Shown: piece after piece, positions 1-9,161 of the stretch | How the letters are laid out: each line of letters opens with the position of its first letter | How positions within the stretch are numbered: position 1 is the stretch's first letter | DNA from: JBKPNX01 sp046732855 | GTDB taxonomy: Bacteria > Pseudomonadota > Alphaproteobacteria > Geminicoccales > Geminicoccaceae | Direction of reading: 5' to 3' | Length of the DNA stretch: 39,658 nt | Assembly (NCBI GenBank): GCA_046732855.1 | Contig: JBKPNX010000227.1 | Span: 1-39,658 of the forward strand | Notes under the pieces: model-generated | Told to the model about the DNA's origin: nothing | Database searches by the model: none | What the model saw: only the letters and a program-made list of their open reading frames with translations | Program-made: the position numbers and the translations under genes

Positions 1-26
1 TCGTCGAAAGGGAAGAACCCTTAACG

Positions 27-454
27 GTGCCTAGAATATCGCCTGAATCCAAATCCGCCGCCATCAACCGCGCACAAGGTAAAGCGCCGGCACCACCGGC
101 GCATTTGGATGTAGCTTCAAAGAAGATCTGGCGTTTGATCACGCATTCGAAGCCGGTCGATTATTTCGACCCGGTTCAGCGCCACTTCTTGAAAGTTATG
201 TGACATCGCTACGGATGCGGCGCTTCTATCAGCGCATTTGGGATACCGATCCGATCAACCGCGATGCGACGGTCAAGCATCTTGTTGCACTGAACAACAG
301 TCTTGCGCAGCTGGCCACGAAGCTGCGGCTGGCGATCACCAGCGTTGACCGGCGGGCGGGCATTCTGACGGAGAAGGGCGATCCGCTGAAAACCGACGGC
401 AACGTCATTAAGGCCGGCGTGCTCTTCGGCGGACCCGGCAAGACGAAGTACTGA
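27..454 (+). pseudogene. Phage terminase small subunit (P27-like) remnant, frameshifted
   Basis: Two consecutive reading frames together read as one phage small-terminase-like protein. The first (27-200, frame ending in a TGA at 201) carries an N-terminal proline/alanine segment and KKIWRLI. The second (from about 185 to 454) continues with LLESYVTSLRMRRFYQRIW, a helical segment and a C-terminal ILTEKGDPLKTDGNVIKAG. The frame switch falls at about 183-190 and needs one base. This pattern of a 'P.hL...a.k.W' start, a central helical core and a short polar tail is typical of P27-type small terminases, which recognise packaging-site DNA. No large terminase is visible, and an upstream start may lie before the window. 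The family assignment is by eye and moderate; the frameshift is directly visible. Confidence 0.5.
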
Positions 455-477
455 GGGCATGGACCGGAACCGTTGAA

Positions 478-716
478 GTGCGCGGCATTGAGCAGCTGAA
501 GGCTGAATTGGCCCGGCTGTCGGCCACGACTGCGTCGCGATGTCGAGGAACACCGCCATGGCGGGCGCGATGGTCGCTGCGCGTTATGCGAAAACGCTTG
601 TGCCGGTCCGGACCGGGGCACTGCGCAAGATGGTCGCGATCAATGGTCATGGCCAGCGGATCGTGAAGCGTCAACTGATGGCTTCCTGTGGGCCTTGCTC
701 ATCCAGATCGGGATAG
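478..716 (+). pseudogene. HK97-gp10-like head-tail protein remnant, frameshifted
   Basis: A GTG-started frame (478 to about 545) gives RGIEQLKAELARLSATTAS. After a frame change near 540-555 the reading continues with AMAGAMVAARYAKTLVPVRTG, ALRKMVAINGHGQRIV and a stop at 714-716. The VPVRTGALRK block preceded by a helix of about 20 residues is the hallmark of HK97-gp10 / phage head-tail adaptor proteins. It lies 23 bp after the terminase-like remnant. That order is not canonical (portal, protease and capsid genes are absent), so a large internal deletion has probably occurred. The gene cannot make a full product as written. Confidence 0.45.
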
Positions 717-1139
717 CCGTCGTCTCGGGCTTTGTGGCTCATTGGCTTTTCTGATGAAGCCGCCGGCTCACAGCCGCGGCGTGATCATGCACGCCTATCC
801 CCGAGCGCTTCAGCGTGAAAAGCTGGCCAGGGCACGCAGCTCGTCCGGCGCGACGATGGTGCTTTTCGGTGCCATCAGGATCGCGGATGCATAGCAGCGG
901 CATGAGCCGGGGCAATTACGGCGTCGCCGTTTGCACTGGGGCACACGCTAGCGGGTGCCGCGAGAACGACGCTGCCGTTGCCAGCGGCCGGTCCTACCCC
1001 TAGCGACGGTCGCGCGTTGGCGGGCCCTCCACGGGCCGAGAATCGGGCACCCGCCGCGAGAGGCGATCCGCCCGGCGCAATATGGCGCGCATGTCCATGC
1101 CACGGGTGTAGCGCGGCAGATGTGCAACCGCAAGCGCCC
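717..1139. other. Gene-poor decayed prophage DNA
   Basis: No intact gene is recognisable here. A plus-strand hydrophobic stretch at 683-751 (starting FLWALLIQIGIAVVSG and ending at a TGA at 752) looks like a single membrane-spanning fragment of a lost phage gene. The remaining open frames on both strands are short, rich in arginine and alanine, and behave like frames opened by high GC. The position between recognisable phage remnants suggests this is the worn remainder of the same element. Confidence 0.35.
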
Positions 1140-1330
1140 AGGAGATCGAGGACGCCAGGAGCGCGGCGAAGTCGCAAAGGACGGTCGTCCAAAAACCGTT
1201 TCCCGATGGGAACGGTTTGCGTCCAGCCACTGCCGAAGACCTCGGCGTGTCGCGCAAGCAGGTGCACGACTGGAAACGCACCGCGCGTGCCCGGCAAAAT
1301 TTTGCCTGGAATTGCCGTCAGGCAAAATGA
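1140..1330 (+). pseudogene. HTH-protein remnant of phage/plasmid type, frameshifted
   Basis: One frame gives RGEVAKDGRPKTV. After a one-base shift near 1200-1206 the next frame gives PDGNGLRPATAEDLGVSRKQ followed by VHDWKR and a TGA at 1328-1330. A 'GGRP...' linker followed by 'ta.dLGvsrkqvhdWk' matches the helix-turn-helix part of small phage/mobile-element proteins seen next to methyltransferase or replication genes. No ATG-started intact product exists. It adds a third frameshifted mobile-element gene to this segment. Family identity is a judgement from the motif only. Confidence 0.35.
1303..1328. repeat. Perfect 14-bp palindrome plus extra half-site
   Basis: GGCAAAATTTTGCC at 1303-1316 is a perfect palindrome, and its left half GGCAAAAT recurs at 1321-1328. 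On the minus strand this gives an 8-bp stem followed by T residues about 30 bp beyond the tRNA-Lys 3' end, so it could act as that tRNA's terminator. It could equally be an operator left from the prophage. Confidence 0.45.
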
Positions 1331-1358
1331 CGCAGGGCGAGGCCAGGGGATTTTTAAG

Positions 1359-1431
<73 letters not shown>

Positions 1432-1438
1432 CGCCGGT

Positions 1439-1467
1439 TAGCTAGGATGCTTTGTCCGCAGCGTCAA
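1439..1467 (-). promoter_or_regulatory. Possible sigma-70 promoter for tRNA-Lys
   Basis: On the minus strand TTGACG (1467-1462) is followed after 17 bp by TAGCTA (1444-1439), 7 bp before the mature tRNA 5' end. The -35 is close to consensus and the -10 is poor, so this is only a suggestion. Confidence 0.3.
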
Positions 1468-1532
1468 GCCGCGCTCGGCCGCGCCCGCGAAGGCCAGCCC
1501 CGAGGGCGGTGAATTCGCCAACGGCGGTGTCC

Positions 1533-1561
1533 TTGCGTCGCGCCCGTAGACATTCTAGAAA
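1533..1561 (+). promoter_or_regulatory. Possible promoter for tRNA-Gly
   Basis: TTGCGT (1533-1538), a 17-bp spacer and TAGAAA (1556-1561) lie 17 bp before the tRNA-Gly 5' end. Spacing is good and the hexamers are weak. Confidence 0.25.
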
Positions 1562-1578
1562 AACCGATAGAGTCCGGC

Positions 1579-1653
1579 GCGGGTGTAGCTCAGTGGTAGA
1601 GCAGTAGCTTCCCAAGCTACGTGTCGAGGGTTCGATTCCCTTCACCCGCTCCA
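1579..1653 (+). tRNA. tRNA-Gly (anticodon CCC)
   Basis: The acceptor GCGGGTG (1579-1585) pairs with CACCCGC (1643-1649). The discriminator T is followed by an encoded CCA (1651-1653). The anticodon stem GTAGC/GCTAC encloses the loop TTCCCAA, giving anticodon CCC. The T-arm holds GGGTTCGATTCCC. It is transcribed divergently from tRNA-Lys; the two genes are 147 bp apart. This tRNA encodes CCA and the lysine tRNA does not. Confidence 0.95.
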
Positions 1654-2116
1654 ATCACCTCGGGCACCGCCACTGGTGTGCGTGGGGCCGGTCTCTGCGC
1701 CGGGGGCGGACCCAAGGCCGCCACCACCTTTCGCTTCACTCCGAGGCCGATTTCGCGCCACCTCGTCAGGAGTCGAACGCACCTTCAGGGGCGCTCCGCA
1801 CGTCGCGTCCTGTCTTGACCGGCTTAAGCACATCAAGCGCGACACGTCTTCGCGGCAGTGCGCATATAGCGCGATCGGTTCCCTTCCGTTGCGCTGCTCG
1901 TGACCAAAAAGGGCCGATGTCCGCGCGGCCAAATCAGAGGTCGACGCGTTGGCGACGGCAAGCGCTGCGGCTCATAGCCGGCTCGCTCAGCACGACATGA
2001 TAGGGGCCGCCGACTCCGGTGCGACGCCCAGCTTGGCCAACCTCGCGCGCTTCGTTAAATAAGCGTCAATTCTCTGCCCTCAAATTCGGTCTTTCCTGTT
2101 CCGAGGTGCCGACGTC
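1654..2116. other. Intergenic stretch, no gene recognised
   Basis: About 460 bp between tRNA-Gly and glmU. Open frames on both strands are short, compositionally biased and lack a convincing ribosome site. No repeat, terminator or strong promoter was found. The glmU promoter presumably lies in the right-hand part. Confidence 0.4.
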
Positions 2117-3457
2117 ATGACACTGCCGGTCACCGTGGTGGTACTCGCGGCGGGTAAGGGGACGCGGATGAAATCGCCGCGGCCCAAGGTGCTGCACCGG
2201 CTGGCCGGGCGCTCGATGATCGACCACGTGCTCGGCGTCGTGGCGGAGCTCCGGCCGGAGCGCACGGTACTCGTGCTCGCGCCCGACATGGCGGATGTCG
2301 CCGCCGCGGTCGAGCGCGGCACGCAGCCCGCGACAATCGTGTTCCAGGAGCCCCAGCTCGGCACCGGCCATGCTCTGATGGTCGCGCGGGACCATCTGCC
2401 ATCATCCGGCGAGGTCCTGGTGCTCTATGCCGATACGCCGCTGCTGACCGTGCCGACCTTGACCCGGCTGCTCGAGGCCAGACGCGCCGCCGGCGCTGCG
2501 GTCGCGGTGCTCGGCATGCGGCCGCCCGATCCGGCGGGGTATGGCCGGCTCGCGTTCGCCGGCGGCGAACTCGCGGCGATCGTCGAGGAGCGCCACGCCG
2601 ATGAGGCGCTCAAGCGCGCTGGCCTGTGCAACGGTGGGACGATGGCGTTCGATGCGGCCCGGCTCGGGGTGGTGCTGGATGCCCTGGAGCTGAGGACGCC
2701 CAAGAACGAATACTACCTGACCGATGCGGTCGAGCACGCTCGCGCGCGCGGCTGGCCCTGCGTCGCCGTCGAGATGCCGTGGCTCGAGGCGCTCGGAGTC
2801 AACTCGCAGGCGCAGCTCGCCGAGGCCGAGGCGGTGCTGCAGGACCGGCTGCGCCAGACCGCGATGGCCCGCGGCGCGACGCTGATCGGCCCGCAAACCG
2901 TGTTTCTCGCCAGCGATACCGAGCTGGATGAGGACGTGGAGGTCGGCCCATACGTGGTGTTCGGGCCGGGCGTGCGCGTGGCCCGGGGCGCACGGATCCT
3001 GCCGTTCTGTCATCTCGAAGGGGTGACCATTGGCGCGGGCGCGCAGATCGGGCCGTTCGCGCGCTTCCGCCCGCACAGCGAGATCGGCGCGGGCGCCAAG
3101 GTCGGCAATTTCGTCGAGGTGAAGAACGCAGCGCTCGAGCCGGGCGCCAAGGCCAATCATCTGTCCTACCTCGGCGACGCCCGGGTCGGGGCCAAGGCGA
3201 ACATCGGCGCCGGCACGATCGTCTGCAATTACGACGGCTATGCCAAGCACCGTACCGACATCGGCGCTGGCGCCTTTATCGGTTCCAACACTGCGCTGGT
3301 CGCGCCGGTGACCATCGGCGAGGGTGCGGTGATCGGCGCCGGCAGCACGATCAACCGCGATGTGCCGCCCGGCAGCCTGAGCATCGCGCGCGGCCGCCAG
3401 ACCGACATCCCGGACGGCGCTGCGCGACTGCGGGCGCGGCGTCAGTCCAAGACATAG
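2117..3457 (+). CDS. glmU: Bifunctional UDP-GlcNAc pyrophosphorylase / GlcN-1-P N-acetyltransferase
   Basis: GlmU makes UDP-N-acetylglucosamine for peptidoglycan and lipopolysaccharide in the cytoplasm: it acetylates glucosamine-1-phosphate, then attaches UMP. The 446-residue protein has the usual length. Residues 5-230 are the nucleotidyltransferase, with the nucleotide loop LAAGKGTRMKS (about 10-20) and QLGTGHAL. Residues from about 250 to 430 are the left-handed beta-helix of hexapeptide repeats (IGAGAQIGPFARFRP, VGAKANIGAGTIVCNYDG). The catalytic histidine sits in KANHLSYLGDA. The ATG has a GAGG ten bases upstream. glmS follows 24 bp downstream, so the pair forms a hexosamine operon; glmM is not in view. 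Confidence 0.97.
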   Translation: MTLPVTVVVLAAGKGTRMKSPRPKVLHRLAGRSMIDHVLGVVAELRPERTVLVLAPDMADVAAAVERGTQPATIVFQEPQLGTGHALMVARDHLPSSGEVLVLYADTPLLTVPTLTRLLEARRAAGAAVAVLGMRPPDPAGYGRLAFAGGELAAIVEERHADEALKRAGLCNGGTMAFDAARLGVVLDALELRTPKNEYYLTDAVEHARARGWPCVAVEMPWLEALGVNSQAQLAEAEAVLQDRLRQTAMARGATLIGPQTVFLASDTELDEDVEVGPYVVFGPGVRVARGARILPFCHLEGVTIGAGAQIGPFARFRPHSEIGAGAKVGNFVEVKNAALEPGAKANHLSYLGDARVGAKANIGAGTIVCNYDGYAKHRTDIGAGAFIGSNTALVAPVTIGEGAVIGAGSTINRDVPPGSLSIARGRQTDIPDGAARLRARRQSKT

Positions 3458-3481
3458 CTTCTGTTCGGAGAAACGATCGCG

Positions 3482-5305
<1,824 letters not shown>

Positions 5306-5747
5306 CGCTGAGCCGGGCGAGAAGTCAGGCCGCCGACCCGGCCGGGCTGTCTGCACGCGCGATTGTACGAACCCGGATCGGACGCGGCTCGCGGCGCGCC
5401 GCACGGCGAGCCATGAGCTCCGATCGGGCGCTGCGGCCGCCTGTTGACCGGGCCAGGTCCGCCCGCTCCTGGCGCAGCGCTGCTGGATCTGGTTCTCTTG
5501 GGGCGGAGACCAGCCTGAGCGTCGGCGCATCCCCCTCATCAGGACCATTGGTCAGAAAGGGTAGGCTGGGCCACGCTCCCGCTGACATCCAGGGGTTGTA
5601 GAAAGTCCATCGATTCACCTACCCCAGGTAAGTCTTTGTTAACCTTGTCGCCCGAAGGTGCGGATGCCCCCGATCGCGGGCCGCTGCCCCCAGGGAAGTC
5701 GCCTGGGCGGTCGCAAAATTGGCTCACCCGAACTTCGTGAGGCGGTC
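5306..5747. other. Intergenic region upstream of the channel operon
   Basis: About 440 bp after glmS. No terminator hairpin with a T-run was found behind glmS. One minus-strand frame (5325-5618) is listed separately as a doubtful gene. The promoter of the 5748 operon should lie at the right-hand end, where a TTGTTAACC-type AT-richer patch occurs near 5635, but no clear -35/-10 pair is visible. Confidence 0.35.
5325..5618 (-). CDS. Doubtful small hypothetical protein
   Basis: A GTG-started frame of 97 residues begins with an aromatic stretch (WTFYNPWMSAGAWPSLPF) and continues with an acidic/proline segment and a basic arginine-rich tail. The tryptophan-rich start is unusual for a spurious high-GC frame, which is why it is listed. 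No domain is recognised, the ribosome site is weak, and it is divergent from the neighbouring operon. It may well not be a gene. Confidence 0.25.
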   Translation of the reverse strand: MNRWTFYNPWMSAGAWPSLPFLTNGPDEGDAPTLRLVSAPREPDPAALRQERADLARSTGGRSARSELMARRAARREPRPIRVRTIARADSPAGSAA

Positions 5748-6491
5748 ATGACGGATGCTATTGCCTCCACTTCTGGCAACTTTCCTGCCGCGGGCGACCC
5801 GGCCGAGGGCTCTGGGCGGGGGGCGCTCGCAACCTGGTTCGCGGCGCTGTCGGCATCCGACCCGGCGAGCATGCGCTACCTACTGGTGCTGCGTTTTGCG
5901 GTGCTCAACCTCGTGGGTGTCGCGCTGGTCGCTGCGGTATGGGCCCATGGTTGGCTGGACGGCATGATCGCCACCGACGTTTATCACCTGGTCAAGCTCA
6001 ACGTCGGCGTGTTCCTGGTCGGGCTGACGCTGTGCGGTAACCGCATCCTCAAGCTCAGTCGGGATCTGAACGAGCTCGCGGACGACGGGTTCAACCCGGC
6101 CTCGCGAGCGAACGCGTACCGGCGCGCCACGGCAGGCAAGGACAGCCAAAGCCGCGCGCTGCTCGCGGAAGCGCTGAAGATGAAGTTCGGCGTCTGGCTG
6201 GGCAACATCCGGCACCTCGCCAACACCATCGTTCTGATCGGTCTGATCGGCACGGTGATCGGCTTCATCATCGCCCTCTCGGGCGTAAGCGCGGAAGCCG
6301 CGACCGACGCGAAGGCGATCGCGCCGATGGTCTCGACCCTGATCCTCGGCATGGCTATCGCGCTCTACAAGACGCTGGTCGGCTCCGTCCTCAACGTCTG
6401 GCTGATGGCCAACTATCGTCTGCTCGAGGCGGGCACCGTGCATCTGGTCACCGGTATCATCGAACGCGGAGAGGACCATGCTCGGCTTTGA
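5748..6491 (+). CDS. MotA/TolQ/ExbB-type proton-channel protein
   Basis: The 247-residue membrane protein has four hydrophobic segments at about 44-66, 83-102, 155-178 and 192-222. The last two carry the family signature: GLIGTVIGFIIALSGV and MVSTLILGMAIALYKTLVGS, matching the TolQ/ExbB pore helices that conduct protons around a partner's single helix. Start ATG 5748 was chosen over the upstream in-frame ATG at 5658 because GTGAGG lies just before it and the extra 30 residues look non-coding. It overlaps the next gene by 14 bp. The neighbour has an ExbD-like helix, so the two should form a stator-like channel. It is not in a recognisable tol, exb or mot locus, and its substrate or force-receiving partner is unknown. 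Confidence 0.75.
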   Translation: MTDAIASTSGNFPAAGDPAEGSGRGALATWFAALSASDPASMRYLLVLRFAVLNLVGVALVAAVWAHGWLDGMIATDVYHLVKLNVGVFLVGLTLCGNRILKLSRDLNELADDGFNPASRANAYRRATAGKDSQSRALLAEALKMKFGVWLGNIRHLANTIVLIGLIGTVIGFIIALSGVSAEAATDAKAIAPMVSTLILGMAIALYKTLVGSVLNVWLMANYRLLEAGTVHLVTGIIERGEDHARL

Positions 6492-7086
6492 TCGGTTCGA
6501 GCACGACGACGCCGGCATCGTCTTTCGCGATCTGATCACGCTGGCGCTGTGCGGCTTCGTCGTCTGTGTCGTCCTGATCATGCCGCACATCAATCCGCCG
6601 GTCACGAAAACCGCCCAGGATACCGATCCGCCCGGCAACGTGATCGTCGAGGTGCGTTGGCCCGACGAGCTGGACTCCGACGTCGACCTCTGGGTCGAGG
6701 CGCCTGGCGACGTTCCGGTCGGCTACTCGAACAAGGGCGGCGTGATGTTCAATCTCCTGCGCGATGATCTTGGCAAGCGCGCCGATGCCACTGGCATGAA
6801 CTACGAGGTGTCCTATTCGCGCGGCATCGCGCCTGGCGAATACACCGTCAACCTGCACCTCTATCGCAACGCCGCCGGCATCTTTCCGATCCCGGTCACG
6901 GTGGTCACCAGCGTCAAGAAGTCGGCCAAAGAATCCGCCCGTCAGCTGCTCGCCAGCCACATCGAGCTGGTGCGCGAGGGCGAGGAGCTGACCGTCTATC
7001 GATTCAAGCTGAGCGAGCAGGGCGATCTGGTCTCCGGCAGCGTGCACAGCCTGCAGCGCCAACTGCGCTCCTGGAGGCCCTCATGA
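6478..7086 (+). CDS. ExbD/TolR-like single-span protein with YfaP-like periplasmic domain
   Basis: In this 202-residue protein a short cytoplasmic start is followed by FRDLITLALCGFVVCVVLIM, which lines up with the ExbD/TolR transmembrane helix. Asp18 takes the place of the proton-carrying aspartate. After a proline-rich linker (INPPVTK), residues of about 55-200 do not resemble the ExbD peptidoglycan-binding fold. They instead look like a beta-sandwich of the YfaP/DUF2135 type: VEVRWPDELDSDVDLWVEAP, GGVMFNLLRDDLG and GIAPGEYTVNLHLYRN. It overlaps both neighbours (14 bp upstream, 4 bp downstream), so the three genes should be translationally coupled. Function inferred: a channel-gating rod with an unusual outer domain. 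Confidence 0.6.
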   Translation: MLGFDRFEHDDAGIVFRDLITLALCGFVVCVVLIMPHINPPVTKTAQDTDPPGNVIVEVRWPDELDSDVDLWVEAPGDVPVGYSNKGGVMFNLLRDDLGKRADATGMNYEVSYSRGIAPGEYTVNLHLYRNAAGIFPIPVTVVTSVKKSAKESARQLLASHIELVREGEELTVYRFKLSEQGDLVSGSVHSLQRQLRSWRPS

Positions 7087-7601
7087 CCGAGCTCACCTAT
7101 CTCTTTGCGGTTGTGGCCGTGCTCGCCGGCGCTTTGTCCAGCATCAGCATCTGGGCGCCCCGCCGCCTGCCGCTCAAGTTGCTGGCCGTGGGCGGCACCG
7201 CCCTGTTCCTGCCGACTGCCTATGCGGGGTTCGCGCAGCTTCTCGCCCTGCCCAAGCCGGTCGGTCTCGAGTGGTGGCAGGCCAATGCAGAGGAAGCGAC
7301 CGTGCTTGCTGCGAGCGTGCGCGAAGACCGGGCGATCTATCTCTGGCTGCAGCTCAAGGACGTGGCCGAGCCGCGCGCCTATACCCTGCCCTGGCATCGC
7401 GATCTCGCCGAGCAGCTCCAGGCCGCACAGCGCGAGGCGCAGGAGAGCCAGACCCAGGTGCAGATGCGGCTGCCGTTCGAGGCCTCGCTGGACGATCGTG
7501 AGCCGAAATTCTACGCCATGCCCCAGCCCCAGATGCCCAGCAAGGACTATGCTCCGCCACCGGCGCAGATCTACGACCGGGCGGCCAAGCGTGAAACCTG
7601 A
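7083..7601 (+). CDS. Unknown small membrane protein, third gene of channel operon
   Basis: The family is not recognised. The 172 residues start with two hydrophobic helices (about 4-24 and 31-55) separated by a basic turn (WAPRRLPLK), so both ends are predicted on the same side. Residues 62-115 form a mixed alpha/beta segment containing RAIYLWLQLKD and YTLPWHRDLAEQLQ. From 115 a glutamine-rich helix and then a proline-rich tail (MPQPQMPSKDYAPPPAQIYD) follow. ATGA overlap with the upstream gene shows tight coupling. It probably assembles with the ExbB- and ExbD-like proteins, perhaps as a specificity subunit. Confidence 0.55.
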   Translation: MTELTYLFAVVAVLAGALSSISIWAPRRLPLKLLAVGGTALFLPTAYAGFAQLLALPKPVGLEWWQANAEEATVLAASVREDRAIYLWLQLKDVAEPRAYTLPWHRDLAEQLQAAQREAQESQTQVQMRLPFEASLDDREPKFYAMPQPQMPSKDYAPPPAQIYDRAAKRET

Positions 7602-8130
7602 GCGCTGTGGGCGTGCCGCATCGGCGGACCGCTCGGTGGCGGCGCCGCGCGTGGCCCGGCGCCCCGACCTGGCAATGCAATGACGCTGTGATGCGTCGCG
7701 GCCGATAAACCGCGCCGCCTCCGGTGATCCCCAAGCCGCGCCCGCTCGGCTAGGTCCGGCGACGCCAGATCGCAGCCGGCGCGCTGCTGGGCATTGCCCG
7801 ACCGTTGCGCCAGCGGCATCGTGCGCCGTCTTCGATCTCATGATTTAATCTGTGGCCGCCCTCGAGTCGTGGTTGCGTCTGTGGCAAAGCCACGCAGGGT
7901 GACGTCCGTGCCAAGCCATAGATCGTGATTCGCACGGCTAGGAGGTGCGCCGGACCGCCGCTCACGCCGGTGGTCGGGGCGATGCTTGCAGGGCGCGCAC
8001 CCGTCTCGGCCGCCCACCCCGGGATCGTCGCCATCGGGCTGACGTCCCGGGGCGAGTGCGCCAGGATCCTGGCTGGCGAGCCACGCCCGGCCTATGATGC
8101 CAGAGCAACCCGCGGGACCGAGTCGATCCG
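7602..8130. other. Intergenic stretch, no gene recognised
   Basis: About 530 bp. Several overlapping frames exist on both strands, but none has coherent composition, a good start or family resemblance. No terminator with a T-run, repeat or RNA gene was recognised. The distance argues that the creatininase gene at 8131 has its own promoter. Confidence 0.4.
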
Positions 8131-8880
8131 ATGCTGTTAGAGCGCTGCACCTGGCAGGAAGTTGAGGAATACCTCGAGGGCTCCAAGGGGATTCTCCTGC
8201 CCGTGGGCTCGACCGAGCAGCACGGCCCCAACGGCCTGATCGGCACCGACGCGATCTGCGCCGAGCTGGTGGCGCGGGGCGTGGGCGATGCGACCGGGGC
8301 GATGGTCGCGCCCACCCTGAATTTCGGTATGGCGCAGCACCACATGGCATTCCGCGGCACCATGACGCTCCGGCCGCAGACCCTGCTCGCGGTGCTGGTC
8401 GACCTGCTCAACTCGCTCGCTCAGCACGGGTTCGAGCGTTGCCTCGTGATAAACGGCCACGGCGGCAACATGGCGACCATCATGGCGGCGTTCTCGGAGC
8501 TGCACGCCGCGGCCAGCCTGAACGTCGAAAACCGCACCAGCCGCCTGCGCTGTCGCATGCGCAACTGGTGGGGCTCGCCGGCCGTGGCCGAGCTGCAAGC
8601 CGAGCTGTTCGGCGACCGCGATGGCAGCCACGCCACCGCGAGCGAGATTTCGGTCACCCAGTACGCTTGTCCGGAAGCGATCAAGCGGGTGGCGATGTCG
8701 CCCGCGTTGGCGCCGCCCAGCAGCGGCTTTACCGATGCCGCCGATTTCCGCCGGCGCTATCCGGACGGGCGCATCGGCTCGGATCCGGCGCTCGCCGATC
8801 CCGCGCTCGGCGAGCGTCTGTACCATGCCGCAGTGGGCGCATTGAGCGAGGATTATCGGAAATTTCTTGCCGAAGCATAG
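8131..8880 (+). CDS. Creatininase-family amidohydrolase
   Basis: The 249-residue protein belongs to the creatininase / formamide-hydrolase-like metal-dependent family. It has the N-terminal block PVGSTEQHGPNGLIGTDA with metal ligands Glu29, His31 and Asp40, the block VINGHGGN (His110), and HATASEIS (His167, Glu172). The length is normal for the family. Members hydrolyse cyclic or linear amides such as creatinine, or act in cofactor or riboflavin-related pathways; nothing here fixes the substrate. It stands alone, 281 bp ahead of a TRAP-type binding protein on the same strand. Confidence 0.8.
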   Translation: MLLERCTWQEVEEYLEGSKGILLPVGSTEQHGPNGLIGTDAICAELVARGVGDATGAMVAPTLNFGMAQHHMAFRGTMTLRPQTLLAVLVDLLNSLAQHGFERCLVINGHGGNMATIMAAFSELHAAASLNVENRTSRLRCRMRNWWGSPAVAELQAELFGDRDGSHATASEISVTQYACPEAIKRVAMSPALAPPSSGFTDAADFRRRYPDGRIGSDPALADPALGERLYHAAVGALSEDYRKFLAEA

Positions 8881-9161
8881 GCTGCAGGCGTGGGGAACCG
8901 GTCCGACACGCGCCGCGCGAGCTGATCCATGCGGTGCGCGGGTCAGCCAGCCGGCCTGACCGAAGGTGCCCTGATGTGGGGAGCCGAGGCGCGGTTGCTC
9001 GATTCGGCCCCTGGGAGCCGACCATCGGCTCCACGCCGTCAGTGCGGGCCCCTCGCCATTGCCCGTACCACACCCTCATGCCCATCCCGCGGCGCGCTGC
9101 GGTTGCTCGCCGCGGGAATCGGGATCATAGTTTCGGGCAAGCCTCGGCAGCGAGGTAGTCC

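Noticed and set aside
1193..1218. Hairpin AAACCGTTTCCC / GGGAACGGTTT, a possible terminator on the minus strand
   Set aside because: It has a bulge and falls inside the HTH-gene remnant, so coding constraint may explain it; the palindrome at 1303-1328 is a better terminator candidate for tRNA-Lys.
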